Source of the DNA: Endobacter medicaginis | GTDB taxonomy: Bacteria; Pseudomonadota; Alphaproteobacteria; Acetobacterales; Acetobacteraceae | DNA: 64,000 nucleotides | Direction: 5' to 3' | Assembly: GCF_014192375.1 (NCBI RefSeq) | Contig: NZ_JACHXV010000002.1 | Coordinates: 1 to 64,000, forward strand | In this document: positions 14,817-24,048 of the stretch, piece by piece | Layout of the letters: the number at the start of each line of letters is the position of its first letter | Numbering within the stretch: the first letter of the stretch is position 1 | The notes under the pieces: generated by a model | What the model was told of the DNA's origin: nothing | The model's input: the letters and a program-made list of their open reading frames with translations, nothing else | Database searches by the model: none | Made by a program: the position numbers and the translations under genes

Positions 14817-16080
14817 CGCCCCGCCTCCAAGGCCGGCCGCCGAGCACGTCGCGGGCGCGGGTGAGGTCGATATCGTGTCCCCAGCTCGCGACGGCGATGG
14901 TAGCCACGCAGTTGCCCAAGGCATTGCCGAGCGCGCGGGCGATGCCGATGAACCAGTCGACCGACACCACCAGCACCAGCCCGATCGCGGGCACCGAGGG
15001 CACCGCGGCGAGGGTGGCGGCGAGGATGACGATGGCGACGCCGGGGATGCCGTGCGCGCCCTTCGAGGTCAGCAGCGCGGTGCCGAGCACCAGGGCGAGC
15101 TGGGACCAGTGCAGCGGCGTGCCGGTGGCCTGGGCGATGAACAGCACGGCGAGACCGAGATAGATCGACAGCGCATCGAGATTGAAGGAGTAGCCGGCCG
15201 GGATCACCAGCCCGACCACCTCGCGGCGGATGCCCAGCGCGGTGAGCTTGTCCATCAGTTGCGGCAGCACCGCGTCCGACGAGGTGGTGGCGAGCACCAC
15301 CAGCAGCTCGGTGCGCAGATAGGCGATCAGACGCAGCAGGCTCAGACCGCACAGGCGCATCACCGCGCCCAGGGCGACCGCGACGAACAGCGCAACAGCG
15401 GCGAAATAGACGATTACCAGGGCGGCGAGCTGGTCGAGCGAGGCGAGGCCGTAACGGCCGACTGTATAGGCGATCGCGCCCAGCACGCCGAGCGGGGCAA
15501 CGCGCACGATCAGGCCCATGATGCGGAACAACACCGACGCCAGCGCGTCGATCAGCCGCGCGACCGGGGCCGCGGGCGCGCCGGCCAGCGACAGTCCGGC
15601 GCCGAACAGCAGCGCGAAGACCAGCACCTGGAGCACGTCGTTGCCGGCAAGGGCCGCGACCGGGCTGGCGGGAATCAGACCGAGCAGGAAGGCGCCGATG
15701 CCGCCGCGCACGAGGCTGGCGGCGCGCTCGCCGTTACCGGCCAGGACGGAGGAGGACAGCGAGGCGGGATCGACATGCAGCCCCGCACCGGGATGGCAGA
15801 GGAGAGCAACCAGCACGCCGAAGATCAGCGCCAGCGTGGTCATCGCCTCGAAATAGACCAGTGCCGCGAGACCGACACGGCCGGCGGAGCGCAGATCGCC
15901 CGCGCCGGCGATGCCCTGCACGACGACACAGAACACCAGCGGCGAGACGATCATCGAGATCAGACGCAGGAACGCGTCGGAGAGGATCTTCAGTGACTGG
16001 GCGTGCTGCGGCGCGAACACGCCGATCACGGCGCCGAGCAGGCTGGCGGCGACGATCTGGACGAACAGCGAGCGATGCAA
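14803..16080 (-). CDS. dctA: C4-dicarboxylate:cation symporter, DctA family
   Basis: A 425-residue inner-membrane transporter of the glutamate/dicarboxylate:cation symporter family, taking up malate, succinate or fumarate with protons or sodium. The family landmarks are a TTSSDAVLPQLMDKL re-entrant loop, GYSFNLDALSIYL in place of the usual GYSFNLDGTSIY, TSKGAHGIPG as the second re-entrant loop, and VDWFIGIARALGNALGNCVATI with the substrate-binding Arg and Asn. Eight or more hydrophobic segments are clear. Its end overlaps the start of aroE, which is unusual company for a transporter and suggests that the aroE string is read from the dctA promoter. Confidence 0.85.
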   Translation of the reverse strand: MHRSLFVQIVAASLLGAVIGVFAPQHAQSLKILSDAFLRLISMIVSPLVFCVVVQGIAGAGDLRSAGRVGLAALVYFEAMTTLALIFGVLVALLCHPGAGLHVDPASLSSSVLAGNGERAASLVRGGIGAFLLGLIPASPVAALAGNDVLQVLVFALLFGAGLSLAGAPAAPVARLIDALASVLFRIMGLIVRVAPLGVLGAIAYTVGRYGLASLDQLAALVIVYFAAVALFVAVALGAVMRLCGLSLLRLIAYLRTELLVVLATTSSDAVLPQLMDKLTALGIRREVVGLVIPAGYSFNLDALSIYLGLAVLFIAQATGTPLHWSQLALVLGTALLTSKGAHGIPGVAIVILAATLAAVPSVPAIGLVLVVSVDWFIGIARALGNALGNCVATIAVASWGHDIDLTRARDVLGGRPWRRGGEGA

Positions 16081-16087
16081 CGCGATA

Positions 16088-16118
16088 CGGCGGGCGCGGG
16101 ATGGTCCCTCGCCCGCCG
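16088..16118 (-). terminator. Strong hairpin after ndk
   Basis: CGGCGGGCG (16088-16096) pairs with CGCCCGCCG (16110-16118), with an inner GGGA/TCCC extension and a three-base loop, 33 bases past the ndk stop. There is no T-run. It lies in the 71-base gap before dctA and may also fold in the dctA leader. Confidence 0.45.
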
Positions 16119-16151
16119 TCCGGTTCGGCTCGTGCTGTCGCGGAGCTTCGA

Positions 16152-16574
16152 TCAGGGCAGGATTTCGGTCTCGGCGAAGAAGAAGGCGATCTCGGTCTTC
16201 GCGTTCTCCAGGCTGTCGGACCCATGCACCGAGTTGGCTTCGATGCTTTCGGCGTAGAGCGCGCGCACCGTGCCGGCATCGGCCTTCTTCGGATCGGTCG
16301 CGCCCATCACCTCACGGTGGCGCAGCACGGCGTTCTCGCCTTCGAGGACCTGCACCACCACCGGGGCGGCGGTCATCGAGCTGACCAGCGAGGCATAGAA
16401 CGGACGCTCCTTGTGCACGGCGTAGAACGCGCCGGCCTGGGCGTCGGAGAGCTGGATGCGCTTCTGCGCCACGATGCGCAGGCCCGAATCCTCGAACACG
16501 GTGTTGATCTTGCCGGTCAGGTTGCGCCGGGTCGCGTCGGGCTTGATGATGGAGAGCGTGCGCTCGGTCGCCAT
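16152..16574 (-). CDS. ndk: Nucleoside diphosphate kinase
   Basis: A 140-residue enzyme that moves the terminal phosphate between nucleoside triphosphates and diphosphates through a phospho-histidine. TLSIIKPDA is at residues 6-14, [11 protein letters not shown] follows, and the active-site NSVHGSDS is near residue 115. All usual residues are present and the length is standard. The start at 16574 gives the normal N-terminus. It is divergent from the ABC-F gene, with a 130-base shared upstream region. Confidence 0.95.
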   Translation of the reverse strand: MATERTLSIIKPDATRRNLTGKINTVFEDSGLRIVAQKRIQLSDAQAGAFYAVHKERPFYASLVSSMTAAPVVVQVLEGENAVLRHREVMGATDPKKADAGTVRALYAESIEANSVHGSDSLENAKTEIAFFFAETEILP

Positions 16575-16704
16575 GACGGGTCGGTCCTCGTTAATGTCTG
16601 CCAAAGGCATCAGTGCTTTCGGATCGCGCGCATCTAGACGAAGCGGCCGCGCTGCGGCAAGCCCGGCGCCGGATTGTCATCTTCCTGCATGGACTGGACA
16701 CGGT

Positions 16705-18588
16705 TTGAGCCTGCTGACCCTGAGTGATCTGAGCCTGCGCGTCGGCACCCGCGCGCTGCTCGACGGCGCCTCGCTCTCGGTGGAGCCGGGGCGGCGCATC
16801 GGGCTGGTGGGGCGCAACGGGGCGGGCAAGTCCACCCTGCTGGCGGCGATCTGCGGCGAGCGGGCCGTCGATGGCGGCACCATCCGGCTGGCGAGCCGCG
16901 CGCGCATGGCCTGGGTGCGGCAGGAGGCGCCGGAGGGCGAGGCGTCACTGCTGGAGACGGTGCTGGCGGGCGATACCGAGCGCACCGCGTTGCTGGCGGC
17001 GAGCCAGGATCCCGAGCGCGCGCATGAGCTGGCCGAGATCCATGAGCGGCTGCGCACCATCGAGGCCGACAGTGCGCCGGCGCGGGCGGGGGCGATCCTG
17101 TCGGGCCTGGGCTTCGATGCGGCCGCACAGGCGCGCGCGGTGCGGGAGTTCTCGGGCGGCTGGCGGATGCGGGTGTCGCTGGCGACCGCGCTGTTCCTCA
17201 ACCCCGACCTGCTGCTGCTCGACGAGCCGACCAACCATCTCGATCTCGAGGCGACGATGTGGCTCGAGGCGTGGCTGGCGAAATTCCCCGGTGCGGCCCT
17301 GGTCGTCAGCCACGATCGCGGCATGCTCGATCGGGCGGTGGAGGCGATCGCGCATCTCGACGGCGGCAAGCTGAGCCTCACCCCCGGCGGCTACAGCGAG
17401 TTCGTCCGCATCCGCACCGAGCAGGCCATGCAACAGGCGCGGATGGCCGAGAAGATCGCCACCCAGCGGGCGCACATGCAGTCCTTCGTCGACCGCTTCC
17501 GCGCCAAGGCCTCCAAGGCCCGGCAGGCGCAGGCCAGGATCAAGGCGCTGGAGAAGCTGCCGCAGATCGAGTCGGTGGTGGAGGCCGCGCCGACGCGGTT
17601 CAATTTTCCCGCCCCCGCCCAGCTCGCCCCGCCGGTGCTGAACTTCGACCGCGTGACGGTGGGATACGACACGACGCCGATCCTGCGCGGCATCAACTTG
17701 TCGATCGACATGGAGGACCGCATCGCCCTGCTGGGTGCCAACGGAAACGGCAAGTCGACCTTCGCCAAGCTGGTCGCAGGCCGGCTCGAACCGATGGCGG
17801 GGTCGATGTTCCGCAACCCGAAACTGCGTGTGGGGTATTTCGCCCAGCATCAGACCGACGAGCTGGTGCTGGGTGACAGCCCGATCGACCACATGGCGCG
17901 GGCGATGCCGAAGGCGATCCCCTCGGCGGTGCGTGCGCAGCTCGCCCGGTTCGGGCTCGATGCGGACCGCGCCGAGACCAGGGTGGGCGAGCTGTCGGGC
18001 GGCGAGAAGGCACGGCTGCTGCTCGCGCTCGCGACCCGGGATGCGCCGCAACTGCTGATCCTCGACGAGCCGACCAACCATCTCGACATCGATGCGCGCG
18101 ATGCGCTGGTGCGCGCGCTGTCCGCGTTCGAGGGCGCGGTGCTGCTGATCAGCCACGACCCGGACCTGGTGGAGCTGGTCGCCGACCGGCTGTGGCTGGT
18201 GGCGGAGGGCGGCGTGAGCGCCTTCGACGGGGACATGGACGATTACCGGCGCTGGCTGTCGGAGCGGGCGCGCGAGGCGCGGGCGGCGAACAAGCCTGCG
18301 AACGTCTCGGCTCAGGCGGCGCGCGAGGACCGACGCGACCGCGCCGAGGCCCGCAAGCAGACCGCGCCGCTGCGCAAGGCCGCGAAGGACGCGGAGGCGC
18401 GACTGGCGCGGCTGACGGACGAACGCAAGAAGATCGAGGCGGAGCTTGCCAGCCCCGATCTCTACGCGGCCGGCAAGAGCGCCAAGGTGGCGGCGCTGAA
18501 CGTGCGCCTCGCCCAGGTCGACAAGCTCACCCAGGCCGCCGAGGCCGACTGGCTGGCCGCGGAGGCGGCGCTGGAGGGGGCGGGCTGA
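16705..18588 (+). CDS. ABC-F family ATPase (YheS/Uup type)
   Basis: A 627-residue cytoplasmic protein with two ABC domains and no membrane segment, typical of ABC-F factors that act on ribosomes. Domain 1 has GRNGAGKST, FSGGWRMRVSLA and LLLLDEPTNHLDLEA. The linker between the domains is long and basic (RMAEKIATQRAHMQSFVDRFRAKASKARQAQARIKALEKL), the family's ribosome-probing arm. Domain 2 has GANGNGKST, LSGGEKARLLLAL and LLILDEPTNHLDIDA. The last 90 residues are a coiled coil as in Uup/YheS. The start is an in-frame TTG at 16705 (L-S-L-L-T-L), since no ATG is in frame before the domain and the upstream frame is antisense to ndk. Confidence 0.88.
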   Translation: MSLLTLSDLSLRVGTRALLDGASLSVEPGRRIGLVGRNGAGKSTLLAAICGERAVDGGTIRLASRARMAWVRQEAPEGEASLLETVLAGDTERTALLAASQDPERAHELAEIHERLRTIEADSAPARAGAILSGLGFDAAAQARAVREFSGGWRMRVSLATALFLNPDLLLLDEPTNHLDLEATMWLEAWLAKFPGAALVVSHDRGMLDRAVEAIAHLDGGKLSLTPGGYSEFVRIRTEQAMQQARMAEKIATQRAHMQSFVDRFRAKASKARQAQARIKALEKLPQIESVVEAAPTRFNFPAPAQLAPPVLNFDRVTVGYDTTPILRGINLSIDMEDRIALLGANGNGKSTFAKLVAGRLEPMAGSMFRNPKLRVGYFAQHQTDELVLGDSPIDHMARAMPKAIPSAVRAQLARFGLDADRAETRVGELSGGEKARLLLALATRDAPQLLILDEPTNHLDIDARDALVRALSAFEGAVLLISHDPDLVELVADRLWLVAEGGVSAFDGDMDDYRRWLSERAREARAANKPANVSAQAAREDRRDRAEARKQTAPLRKAAKDAEARLARLTDERKKIEAELASPDLYAAGKSAKVAALNVRLAQVDKLTQAAEADWLAAEAALEGAG

Positions 18589-18606
18589 GCCCCTCCCCCT
18601 GCACGC

Positions 18607-20127
18607 TCAGTGCCAGACCGGCAGTCCGGCGACGGCCCCGAGCTCGATGGAGGCCCGGAAGCCGAAGGCGAGGATGTTGTGCGAGGCGGAGCGCTGCGAG
18701 GGCTTGAGCACGTTGTCGGGCTGGAGCACGTACTGGATGTTGGGGCTGATGGTGACCCCGCGCATCACCTTCGCGCCGTAGTTGATCTCGAAGATGCCCT
18801 CGCCTTTGGTCACGCGCGATGTGCCCTGGGCGGCGCGGCGCATCGCTTGGAGATAGTCGCGCTCGTTGCGGCCGAGTTGAAGATAGGTGCCGACGATGCC
18901 GAACGTGTCGAGCGGGCGCGAGGCGAACGGGCCGGTAATGACCAGGCCGGCCAGAGCCTGGAGCTTGAAGAGGGTGTAGTCCGGCACCGCCTGGATGACG
19001 CCGCCGAAGACGGTGATGTTGCGGCGCCTGTCGGCTCCGAGACGGGTGAGCACGCCGTCGCCCATCGCATACCAGCCGTCCTGGCCCTCGGGGTGGATCA
19101 GCGCGGTGCCATTGTGGGTCGGTTTCGGCAGGCCACGGCTGTTGTAATAGGGGTCGTTGACCGGCGAACTGTTGCGATAGGCGCCGAAGCGCAGGTTGTA
19201 GGCGTGTGGGGCGAGCTGGCTCGGCGAGTGAATGCCGAGTTCCACGGCGGTCTGCACGCCGGTGCCGCCATGGGTATTCCAGTCGAAACCGTCGGTGGGG
19301 ATCAGCGAGGTATTGGCCTCGAAGGCGCCGGCCTGGATGTAGACGCGCTTGCTCGGATTGACCTTCACCCGCCCGCCCCAGGTGCCATAGGGAAAGAAGG
19401 ACAGCGAGCGGTTCTGGATCGGCAGCGCGGCGGGGTTGAAGCAGATCGCGTTGTTCTGGAACGTGCAGTAGAGCGTCGAGGCGTTGAAATACGTCAGCGC
19501 CGAGACGCGGCCGCCTGAGATCTCGACCGCCCCGTGCAGCAGGCTCTGGTCCCAGGCGAGGGCCGAGAGGCGGAGGTTCTGGTAGGTCTTGTAGCGCGTC
19601 TGGAAGCTGACGGTGTTGCCCGTGTACGCCTGCGCCAGCGAAGTGCCGCCGGATCGGTTGAACGAGATGTGCAGCACCGCGCCGGGAAGGCCGATCATGC
19701 GGTTGAAATCGAGATCGGCACCAAACGGGGTGGCGATCGAGTTGCCGGTGCCACGGCGAACGCCACCCGACACGTTGCCGGCAAATTCGTCCACGGCCAG
19801 GGCACGCAGATAGATGCCGTGATTCTGCAGCGCGATGCCGACCGGGGCGAGCGGGCCGGTAGGCGGGGCCGGGACGAAGCCGGTTTCGGGCGGGGGCAGC
19901 ACATGGAGCTGCGCGATGGCGTGGCTCTCTCGCGGGTCGGGGGCGGACCTGGAGACCGTGGGGCGGGCGGCGGGCCAGGCATGGTTGGTGTCGATCGGGG
20001 GAACGGCAGGGGCGGTCGCGGCGGGGGAAGTCGGGCTGGGGGGTGGGCTGGCGCTCCGGGCGCTGGCCGCAGCCGTGCCGAAACCAGCCGACAGCAGGGC
20101 TGCGGCGGCAACGAGGCGCGTGGACAT
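18607..20127 (-). CDS. oprB: OprB-type carbohydrate-selective porin
   Basis: A 506-residue outer-membrane porin for sugars. A signal peptide covers residues 1-23 (MSTRLVAAAALLSAGFGTAAASA), then a proline-rich linker to about residue 85. The barrel has the OprB-family elements: NRMIGLPGAVLHISFNRSGG, TYFNASTLYCTF, WGGRVKVNP and YIQAGAFEANTS, and the late segment GEGIFEINYGAKVMRGVTISPNIQYV. The protein ends in VWH rather than the usual terminal Phe. It is the last gene of a DHDPS-family/MFS/porin operon; a 12-bp stem-loop separates it from the transporter gene. It converges with the ABC-F gene across an 18-base gap. Confidence 0.85.
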   Translation of the reverse strand: MSTRLVAAAALLSAGFGTAAASARSASPPPSPTSPAATAPAVPPIDTNHAWPAARPTVSRSAPDPRESHAIAQLHVLPPPETGFVPAPPTGPLAPVGIALQNHGIYLRALAVDEFAGNVSGGVRRGTGNSIATPFGADLDFNRMIGLPGAVLHISFNRSGGTSLAQAYTGNTVSFQTRYKTYQNLRLSALAWDQSLLHGAVEISGGRVSALTYFNASTLYCTFQNNAICFNPAALPIQNRSLSFFPYGTWGGRVKVNPSKRVYIQAGAFEANTSLIPTDGFDWNTHGGTGVQTAVELGIHSPSQLAPHAYNLRFGAYRNSSPVNDPYYNSRGLPKPTHNGTALIHPEGQDGWYAMGDGVLTRLGADRRRNITVFGGVIQAVPDYTLFKLQALAGLVITGPFASRPLDTFGIVGTYLQLGRNERDYLQAMRRAAQGTSRVTKGEGIFEINYGAKVMRGVTISPNIQYVLQPDNVLKPSQRSASHNILAFGFRASIELGAVAGLPVWH

Positions 20128-20195
20128 GGGTGTTTCCTGAAATCCTGCCCGTCTGTGGCGGGCTTGTTATGGGATCGGATCGTTTGCGAGTGAGA

Positions 20196-20224
20196 GAAAG
20201 TGGACGGGGCTGCCGTCCACTTTC
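20196..20224 (-). terminator. 12-bp perfect stem-loop between transporter and porin genes
   Basis: GAAAGTGGACGG (20196-20207) and CCGTCCACTTTC (20213-20224) are exact complements around a five-base loop. It starts eight bases past the MFS stop and lies 69 bases before the oprB start. On the minus strand it is followed by TCTCTCAC, a poor T-run, so it may be a partial terminator or an RNA-stabilising element that sets the porin:transporter ratio. Confidence 0.6.
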
Positions 20225-20231
20225 ATCGAGG

Positions 20232-21650
20232 TCAGGGCGAGAGCTGCTCGAGCGACTTGCCGGCGGTCTCGGGGGCGAAGCGCCAGCACATCAGCCCGGT
20301 CAGCAGGGCGATGCCGGCGAAGGCGAGGAACACCGGACCGATCGCGCCGCCGGCGACGATGGTGCCGATCAGCCAGGGGCCGGCCATCGAGCCGAGCCGC
20401 AGCCAGGCGCTGCCGAAACCGGCACCGGTCGAGCGCAGCCGGGTGGGGTAGAGCTCGCCGGAGTAGAGGTAGAGCGAGTAGGTCACCGTCTGCACCGCGG
20501 CATAGGCGAGGGTTGCGAGGCCGAACACGGCCCAGGCCGTGTGGGCACCGATCGCATAGAGCGTGACCAGCGGGATCACGGCGAACAGCAAAGCGCCGGC
20601 ATACCAGCGGCGGCGACCGACACGGTCGATCAGCAGCGCGCAGATCAGCGAGGCGCAGGCGGCCACACCGGTCATCGCGAAACCGAGGCCGATGGCACGT
20701 CCGACCGGCACGTGGAACACGGTGCGATACAGCGTCGGCAGCCAGGTGGCGAGGCCGTTGTTGATCATGTAGGCGCCGAACCACAGCAACCAGAGCAGGG
20801 CGGTGCGCGGTCCGTAGAAGCGGCCGAACATCTCGCGCAGCGAGCCGACGGTGGCCGGCGTGACCGGCACCACGGTATCGACCTCGATCGGCGGGATCGG
20901 CTGGCCGTGCGTACGCGCCGAGGTCTCCATGCGGTCGATCTGGCGCTCGGCACGGTCGAGCCGTCCGGCGCCGATCAGCCAGCGTGGGCTTTCACCCAGG
21001 GTGAGCATCAGCGGGGCGACGACGGCGACCGGGATCACGCCGACGATGAACATCGCCTGCCAGCCGAAGCGGGGCACCAGCGCGTAGCCGACCATGCCGG
21101 AGAACACCAGGCCGACCAGGAACAGCAGTTCGTAGAGCAGGAAGAAGCGGCCGCGGTTGCGGCTGCCGGAGAGCTCGTTGACATAGGCGGAGGCCACCGG
21201 AACCTCGCCGCCGGTGCCGATCCCCTGCAGGAAGCGGAACAGCATCAGCGAGCTCGCATCCCACGAGAAGATGCAGGCGACGGACATGATGCCGAACAGC
21301 GCGATGGTCATGATCAGTACCGGCAGCCGGCCGATGCGCTCGGCGAGCCAGCCGAAGAACAGCGCGCCGAAAAGCTGGCCGAAATAGCCGGACGAGATGA
21401 TCGCGGCCGTGGTGGCGGGCGTGAGGTGCCAGGTCTGCGCCAGGATCGGCATCGCATAGGCGATCGCCAGCGTCGAATACCCGTCGAAGAAGGTGGCCAT
21501 GCCGACGACCGACCGCGCCCAGAGCACCGGGCGCGTCGCGGGCAGGCGTTCGAGCCTGGCAAGCAGGGTGACGCTGCGCTCGGCATCGAGGCTGCGTGAC
21601 AGGGAAGCAGCGCGACCGAGCGCGCTGCCTGCGGCAAGTGTTGCCGTCAT
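20232..21650 (-). CDS. MFS transporter (sugar/acid:proton symporter type)
   Basis: A 472-residue major facilitator with 12 predicted membrane helices. The family signature D-x-x-x-R-x-G-R appears as GWLAERIGRLPV in loop 2-3 and as LIDRVGRRRW in loop 8-9. RFLQGIGTGGEVPVASAYVNE in helix 4 and LYPTRLRSTGAGFG in helix 10-11 are as in the metabolite:H+ symporter branch (sugar acids, aromatic acids, shikimate). The N-terminal 40 residues are cytosolic and charged. It sits between a DHDPS-family enzyme and an OprB porin under LacI-type control, so its substrate is probably a sugar acid or related carbohydrate. Confidence 0.85.
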   Translation of the reverse strand: MTATLAAGSALGRAASLSRSLDAERSVTLLARLERLPATRPVLWARSVVGMATFFDGYSTLAIAYAMPILAQTWHLTPATTAAIISSGYFGQLFGALFFGWLAERIGRLPVLIMTIALFGIMSVACIFSWDASSLMLFRFLQGIGTGGEVPVASAYVNELSGSRNRGRFFLLYELLFLVGLVFSGMVGYALVPRFGWQAMFIVGVIPVAVVAPLMLTLGESPRWLIGAGRLDRAERQIDRMETSARTHGQPIPPIEVDTVVPVTPATVGSLREMFGRFYGPRTALLWLLWFGAYMINNGLATWLPTLYRTVFHVPVGRAIGLGFAMTGVAACASLICALLIDRVGRRRWYAGALLFAVIPLVTLYAIGAHTAWAVFGLATLAYAAVQTVTYSLYLYSGELYPTRLRSTGAGFGSAWLRLGSMAGPWLIGTIVAGGAIGPVFLAFAGIALLTGLMCWRFAPETAGKSLEQLSP

Positions 21651-21775
21651 GGTCGTCTTGTCTCCCGCTCGCGCGCTTCTCTGCCGGACCCTGGGGCCCG
21701 CGGGCGCGTCTATGGACGTTTGTAGAGTGGGTGGTCCGCGACGGGTATCCCGCCGCGGACCGGACCGGCCTGCGA

Positions 21776-22735
21776 TCAGACGATCTTCGCGGCCTTCATG
21801 GCAGCGAAGATCTCGGCCTCGGCCTCCTTGCTCAGATCCTTCAGAGGCGAGCGGATGGTGGCATGCTCCAGCACGCCGCGGGCGACCAGGGCCAGCTTGA
21901 GGGCAACGGTGCCTTCCATGTGCGAGCCACGATGATAGACCGCCTTGGTGACCGGCAGGAGCTGGTCGTGGATGGCGCGGGCCCTGGCGTAGTCCTTCGC
22001 CTTGCCGGCGTTGATCATCGCCATCAGCAGCTCGGGGGCGATGTTGCCGTAGCCGACCAGTGCGCCGTCGACGTCGAACATGGTGTGCAGCAGATACTCG
22101 TCATGGCAGGTGAGGATCTGGAGCTCAGGGAACTCACGGCGCAGCACCGGGATCTCGGTGTCCCAGCGACGCATGTTGCGCACGCCGTTCTTGGTCGCGA
22201 CCACCCCCGGCTGGGCGGCGATCTCGAGCTGGGTCTTGAGGTTGTAGGTGGCCTTGGTGACGTCCGGATACTGGAACAGGATGCATTGCAGGCCGGACGC
22301 CTCGTGGATCGCCTTGTAGCGGTCCTGCGGCGCGCCATCCTGATAGCCGAAGCGCAGCCAGCCATGCGACGGGTAGACCAGCGCGCCGATCGCCCCGGCA
22401 TCGGCGGCGCGGCGTGCCTCGAGGGAGGCGACCTCGGTGCCCTCGCCGGTGATGCCGGCGATCACCGGAACGCGGCCGTCGGCGGCCTCGACCAAGGTCT
22501 CGATGAGCTGCACCTGCTCGGCCTGGGTCAGGAAGGTGCCCTCGCCCGCATGGCCGAGACAGACGAGGCTTTTGACGCCCTCTTTCTCGATCAGCCACTT
22601 CGCCAGCCTGGCATTGGCGGCCCAGTCGACCTTTCCGTCGCGGGTGAAGGCGGTCACCGGGGCGGGGTTGAGGCCGCGCAGGTCCATGACGCGGTCACGC
22701 GAGACCGGTTCGATGGTGGATACGGGCATGTCCAT
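21776..22735 (-). CDS. DHDPS-family aldolase/dehydratase
   Basis: A 319-residue class I aldolase-type (beta/alpha)8 barrel of the dihydrodipicolinate synthase/N-acetylneuraminate lyase family. The Schiff-base Lys is in GVVATKNGV, the catalytic Tyr in LFQYPD, and the substrate-carboxylate loop is CLGHAGEG, which differs from the GTTGE of true DapA. Together with uptake genes in the same operon, this suggests a catabolic member such as a keto-deoxy sugar acid dehydratase or aldolase, not lysine synthesis. The start at 22735 follows GGGAG at seven bases. First gene of the operon; a LacI-type operator lies 100 bases upstream. Confidence 0.8.
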   Translation of the reverse strand: MDMPVSTIEPVSRDRVMDLRGLNPAPVTAFTRDGKVDWAANARLAKWLIEKEGVKSLVCLGHAGEGTFLTQAEQVQLIETLVEAADGRVPVIAGITGEGTEVASLEARRAADAGAIGALVYPSHGWLRFGYQDGAPQDRYKAIHEASGLQCILFQYPDVTKATYNLKTQLEIAAQPGVVATKNGVRNMRRWDTEIPVLRREFPELQILTCHDEYLLHTMFDVDGALVGYGNIAPELLMAMINAGKAKDYARARAIHDQLLPVTKAVYHRGSHMEGTVALKLALVARGVLEHATIRSPLKDLSKEAEAEIFAAMKAAKIV

Positions 22736-22834
22736 GTGTGTGTTCTCCCAGGGTCTGGCAGTGCGCCGGGTGGGCGCAGGCCATCGTTGTCGATTCACCT
22801 TCCCGCGCTGATCCTCATGGACGGGATCGTTTGC

Positions 22835-22846
22835 GGGAACGTTCCC
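22835..22846. promoter_or_regulatory. LacI-type operator
   Basis: GGGAACGTTCCC is a perfect palindrome with the central CG typical of LacI/GalR operators. It lies in the divergent region between the DHDPS-family operon (start 22735) and the LacI-family gene (start 22903), so it is the likely binding site of that regulator. Confidence 0.7.
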
Positions 22847-22902
22847 AGATGACACCCGGGGTCGTGCTTGTGTCAAGCGCGATGTTGCGGCACGCAGGGA
22901 CG

Positions 22903-23937
22903 ATGAGCGCGATCAGCCGGTCGAGGACACCCAGAGCCACCCTGCACAGCGTCGCCGCTGCAGCGGGGGTGTCGAAATCCACCGTGTCGCGGATCCTCGA
23001 CGAGAGGCTGCCGCATTCCGACAACGAGACCGCGCAGCGCGTGCGCCGGGTCGCGGCCGAGCTCGGCTATGTGCGCGACGTCTCGGCGGCGGCCCTGCGG
23101 CGCGGGCAGACGATGACCGTGGGCGTGATCGTGCCACGGCTGACCGATACGGTGATGGCGGTGTTCTACGAGGCGATGGCCCGCGCCTGCGCGCGCAGCG
23201 GCCGTTTCGCGGTGGTCGCCACCACGGATGACGACCCGGGCGCGGAACGGCTGGCGGCCGAGTCGCTGCTGCGTCGGGGCGTCGACGGGCTGGTACTGGC
23301 GACGTTCCGGGAAGGCGATCCGCTGATCGACGACTTGCGCGCGCGCGGGGTGGCCTGCGTGCTCGCATTGCGCACCGACGGACATTCGCTGTCGTCGATC
23401 GGCGACGACCGCCTCGGCGGCTATCTCGCCACGCGGCATCTGATCGATTTGGGCCATCGCCGCATCGGGCTGATTGCCGGCCCCGGTTTCGCCTCGTCCG
23501 CGCGCGGCCGGGCCGAGGGCTACCGGCGGGCCCTGGAGGAAGCCGGCATCACGCCCGACCCCGCCCTGAGCGTGGAGTCGAGCTTCGGCATCGAATCGGG
23601 CGGTCAGGCGGCGCTGCGGCTGATGGACCTCCAGGAGCGCCCGACCGCGCTGTTCTCCGTCAACGACAACACCGCGATCGGGGCGATGTCCGCCCTCGCC
23701 CGGCTCGGGCTGTCGGTGCCGCACGATGTGTCGGTGGTGGGCTACAACGATATCCCGATCGTCGGATTGCTGCCGACGCCGCTGACCACGGTGCGGGTTC
23801 CGTTCGACACCATCGCGGCCTCGGCGCTGGAGCTGCTGGTCGATGGCCCGGAGGCCGGCGCAGGCCGGGTGCGCATCGCGACCCCCAGCCTCATCCCCCG
23901 CCGCTCGACGGCGCGACCCCGTTCCTCGCCTCCATAG
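22903..23937 (+). CDS. LacI-family transcriptional regulator
   Basis: A 344-residue repressor. Residues about 12-60 are the LacI helix-turn-helix and hinge (ATLHSVAAAAGVSKSTVSRILDERLP, then AAELGYVRDVSAAALRRG). From about residue 70 a periplasmic-binding-protein-like sensor domain follows (VGVIVPRLTDTVMAVFYEAM, RRGVDGLVLA, HLIDLGHRRIGLIAG, PTALFSVNDNTAIGAM). It should sense a sugar or sugar acid and control the divergent DHDPS/MFS/porin operon. The ATG at 22903 was chosen as nearest to the domain; in-frame ATGs at 22882 and 22849 also exist, the last touching the palindrome. Confidence 0.88.
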   Translation: MSAISRSRTPRATLHSVAAAAGVSKSTVSRILDERLPHSDNETAQRVRRVAAELGYVRDVSAAALRRGQTMTVGVIVPRLTDTVMAVFYEAMARACARSGRFAVVATTDDDPGAERLAAESLLRRGVDGLVLATFREGDPLIDDLRARGVACVLALRTDGHSLSSIGDDRLGGYLATRHLIDLGHRRIGLIAGPGFASSARGRAEGYRRALEEAGITPDPALSVESSFGIESGGQAALRLMDLQERPTALFSVNDNTAIGAMSALARLGLSVPHDVSVVGYNDIPIVGLLPTPLTTVRVPFDTIAASALELLVDGPEAGAGRVRIATPSLIPRRSTARPRSSPP

Positions 23938-24048
23938 GCCGCGGCTGCTTGCCTCGCTTCGGGTGGACGCTCCCGGACTTTGCCCCTATGCGTCTGATGC
24001 AGGCCTGAGCCAGAGCCTGCACATGACTTGTGGAGCGGCGGAGGAAAT

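Noticed and set aside
16456-16704. N-terminal extension of the ABC-F gene
   Set aside because: It is antisense to ndk, has no family similarity, and the ABC domain begins right after TTG 16705.
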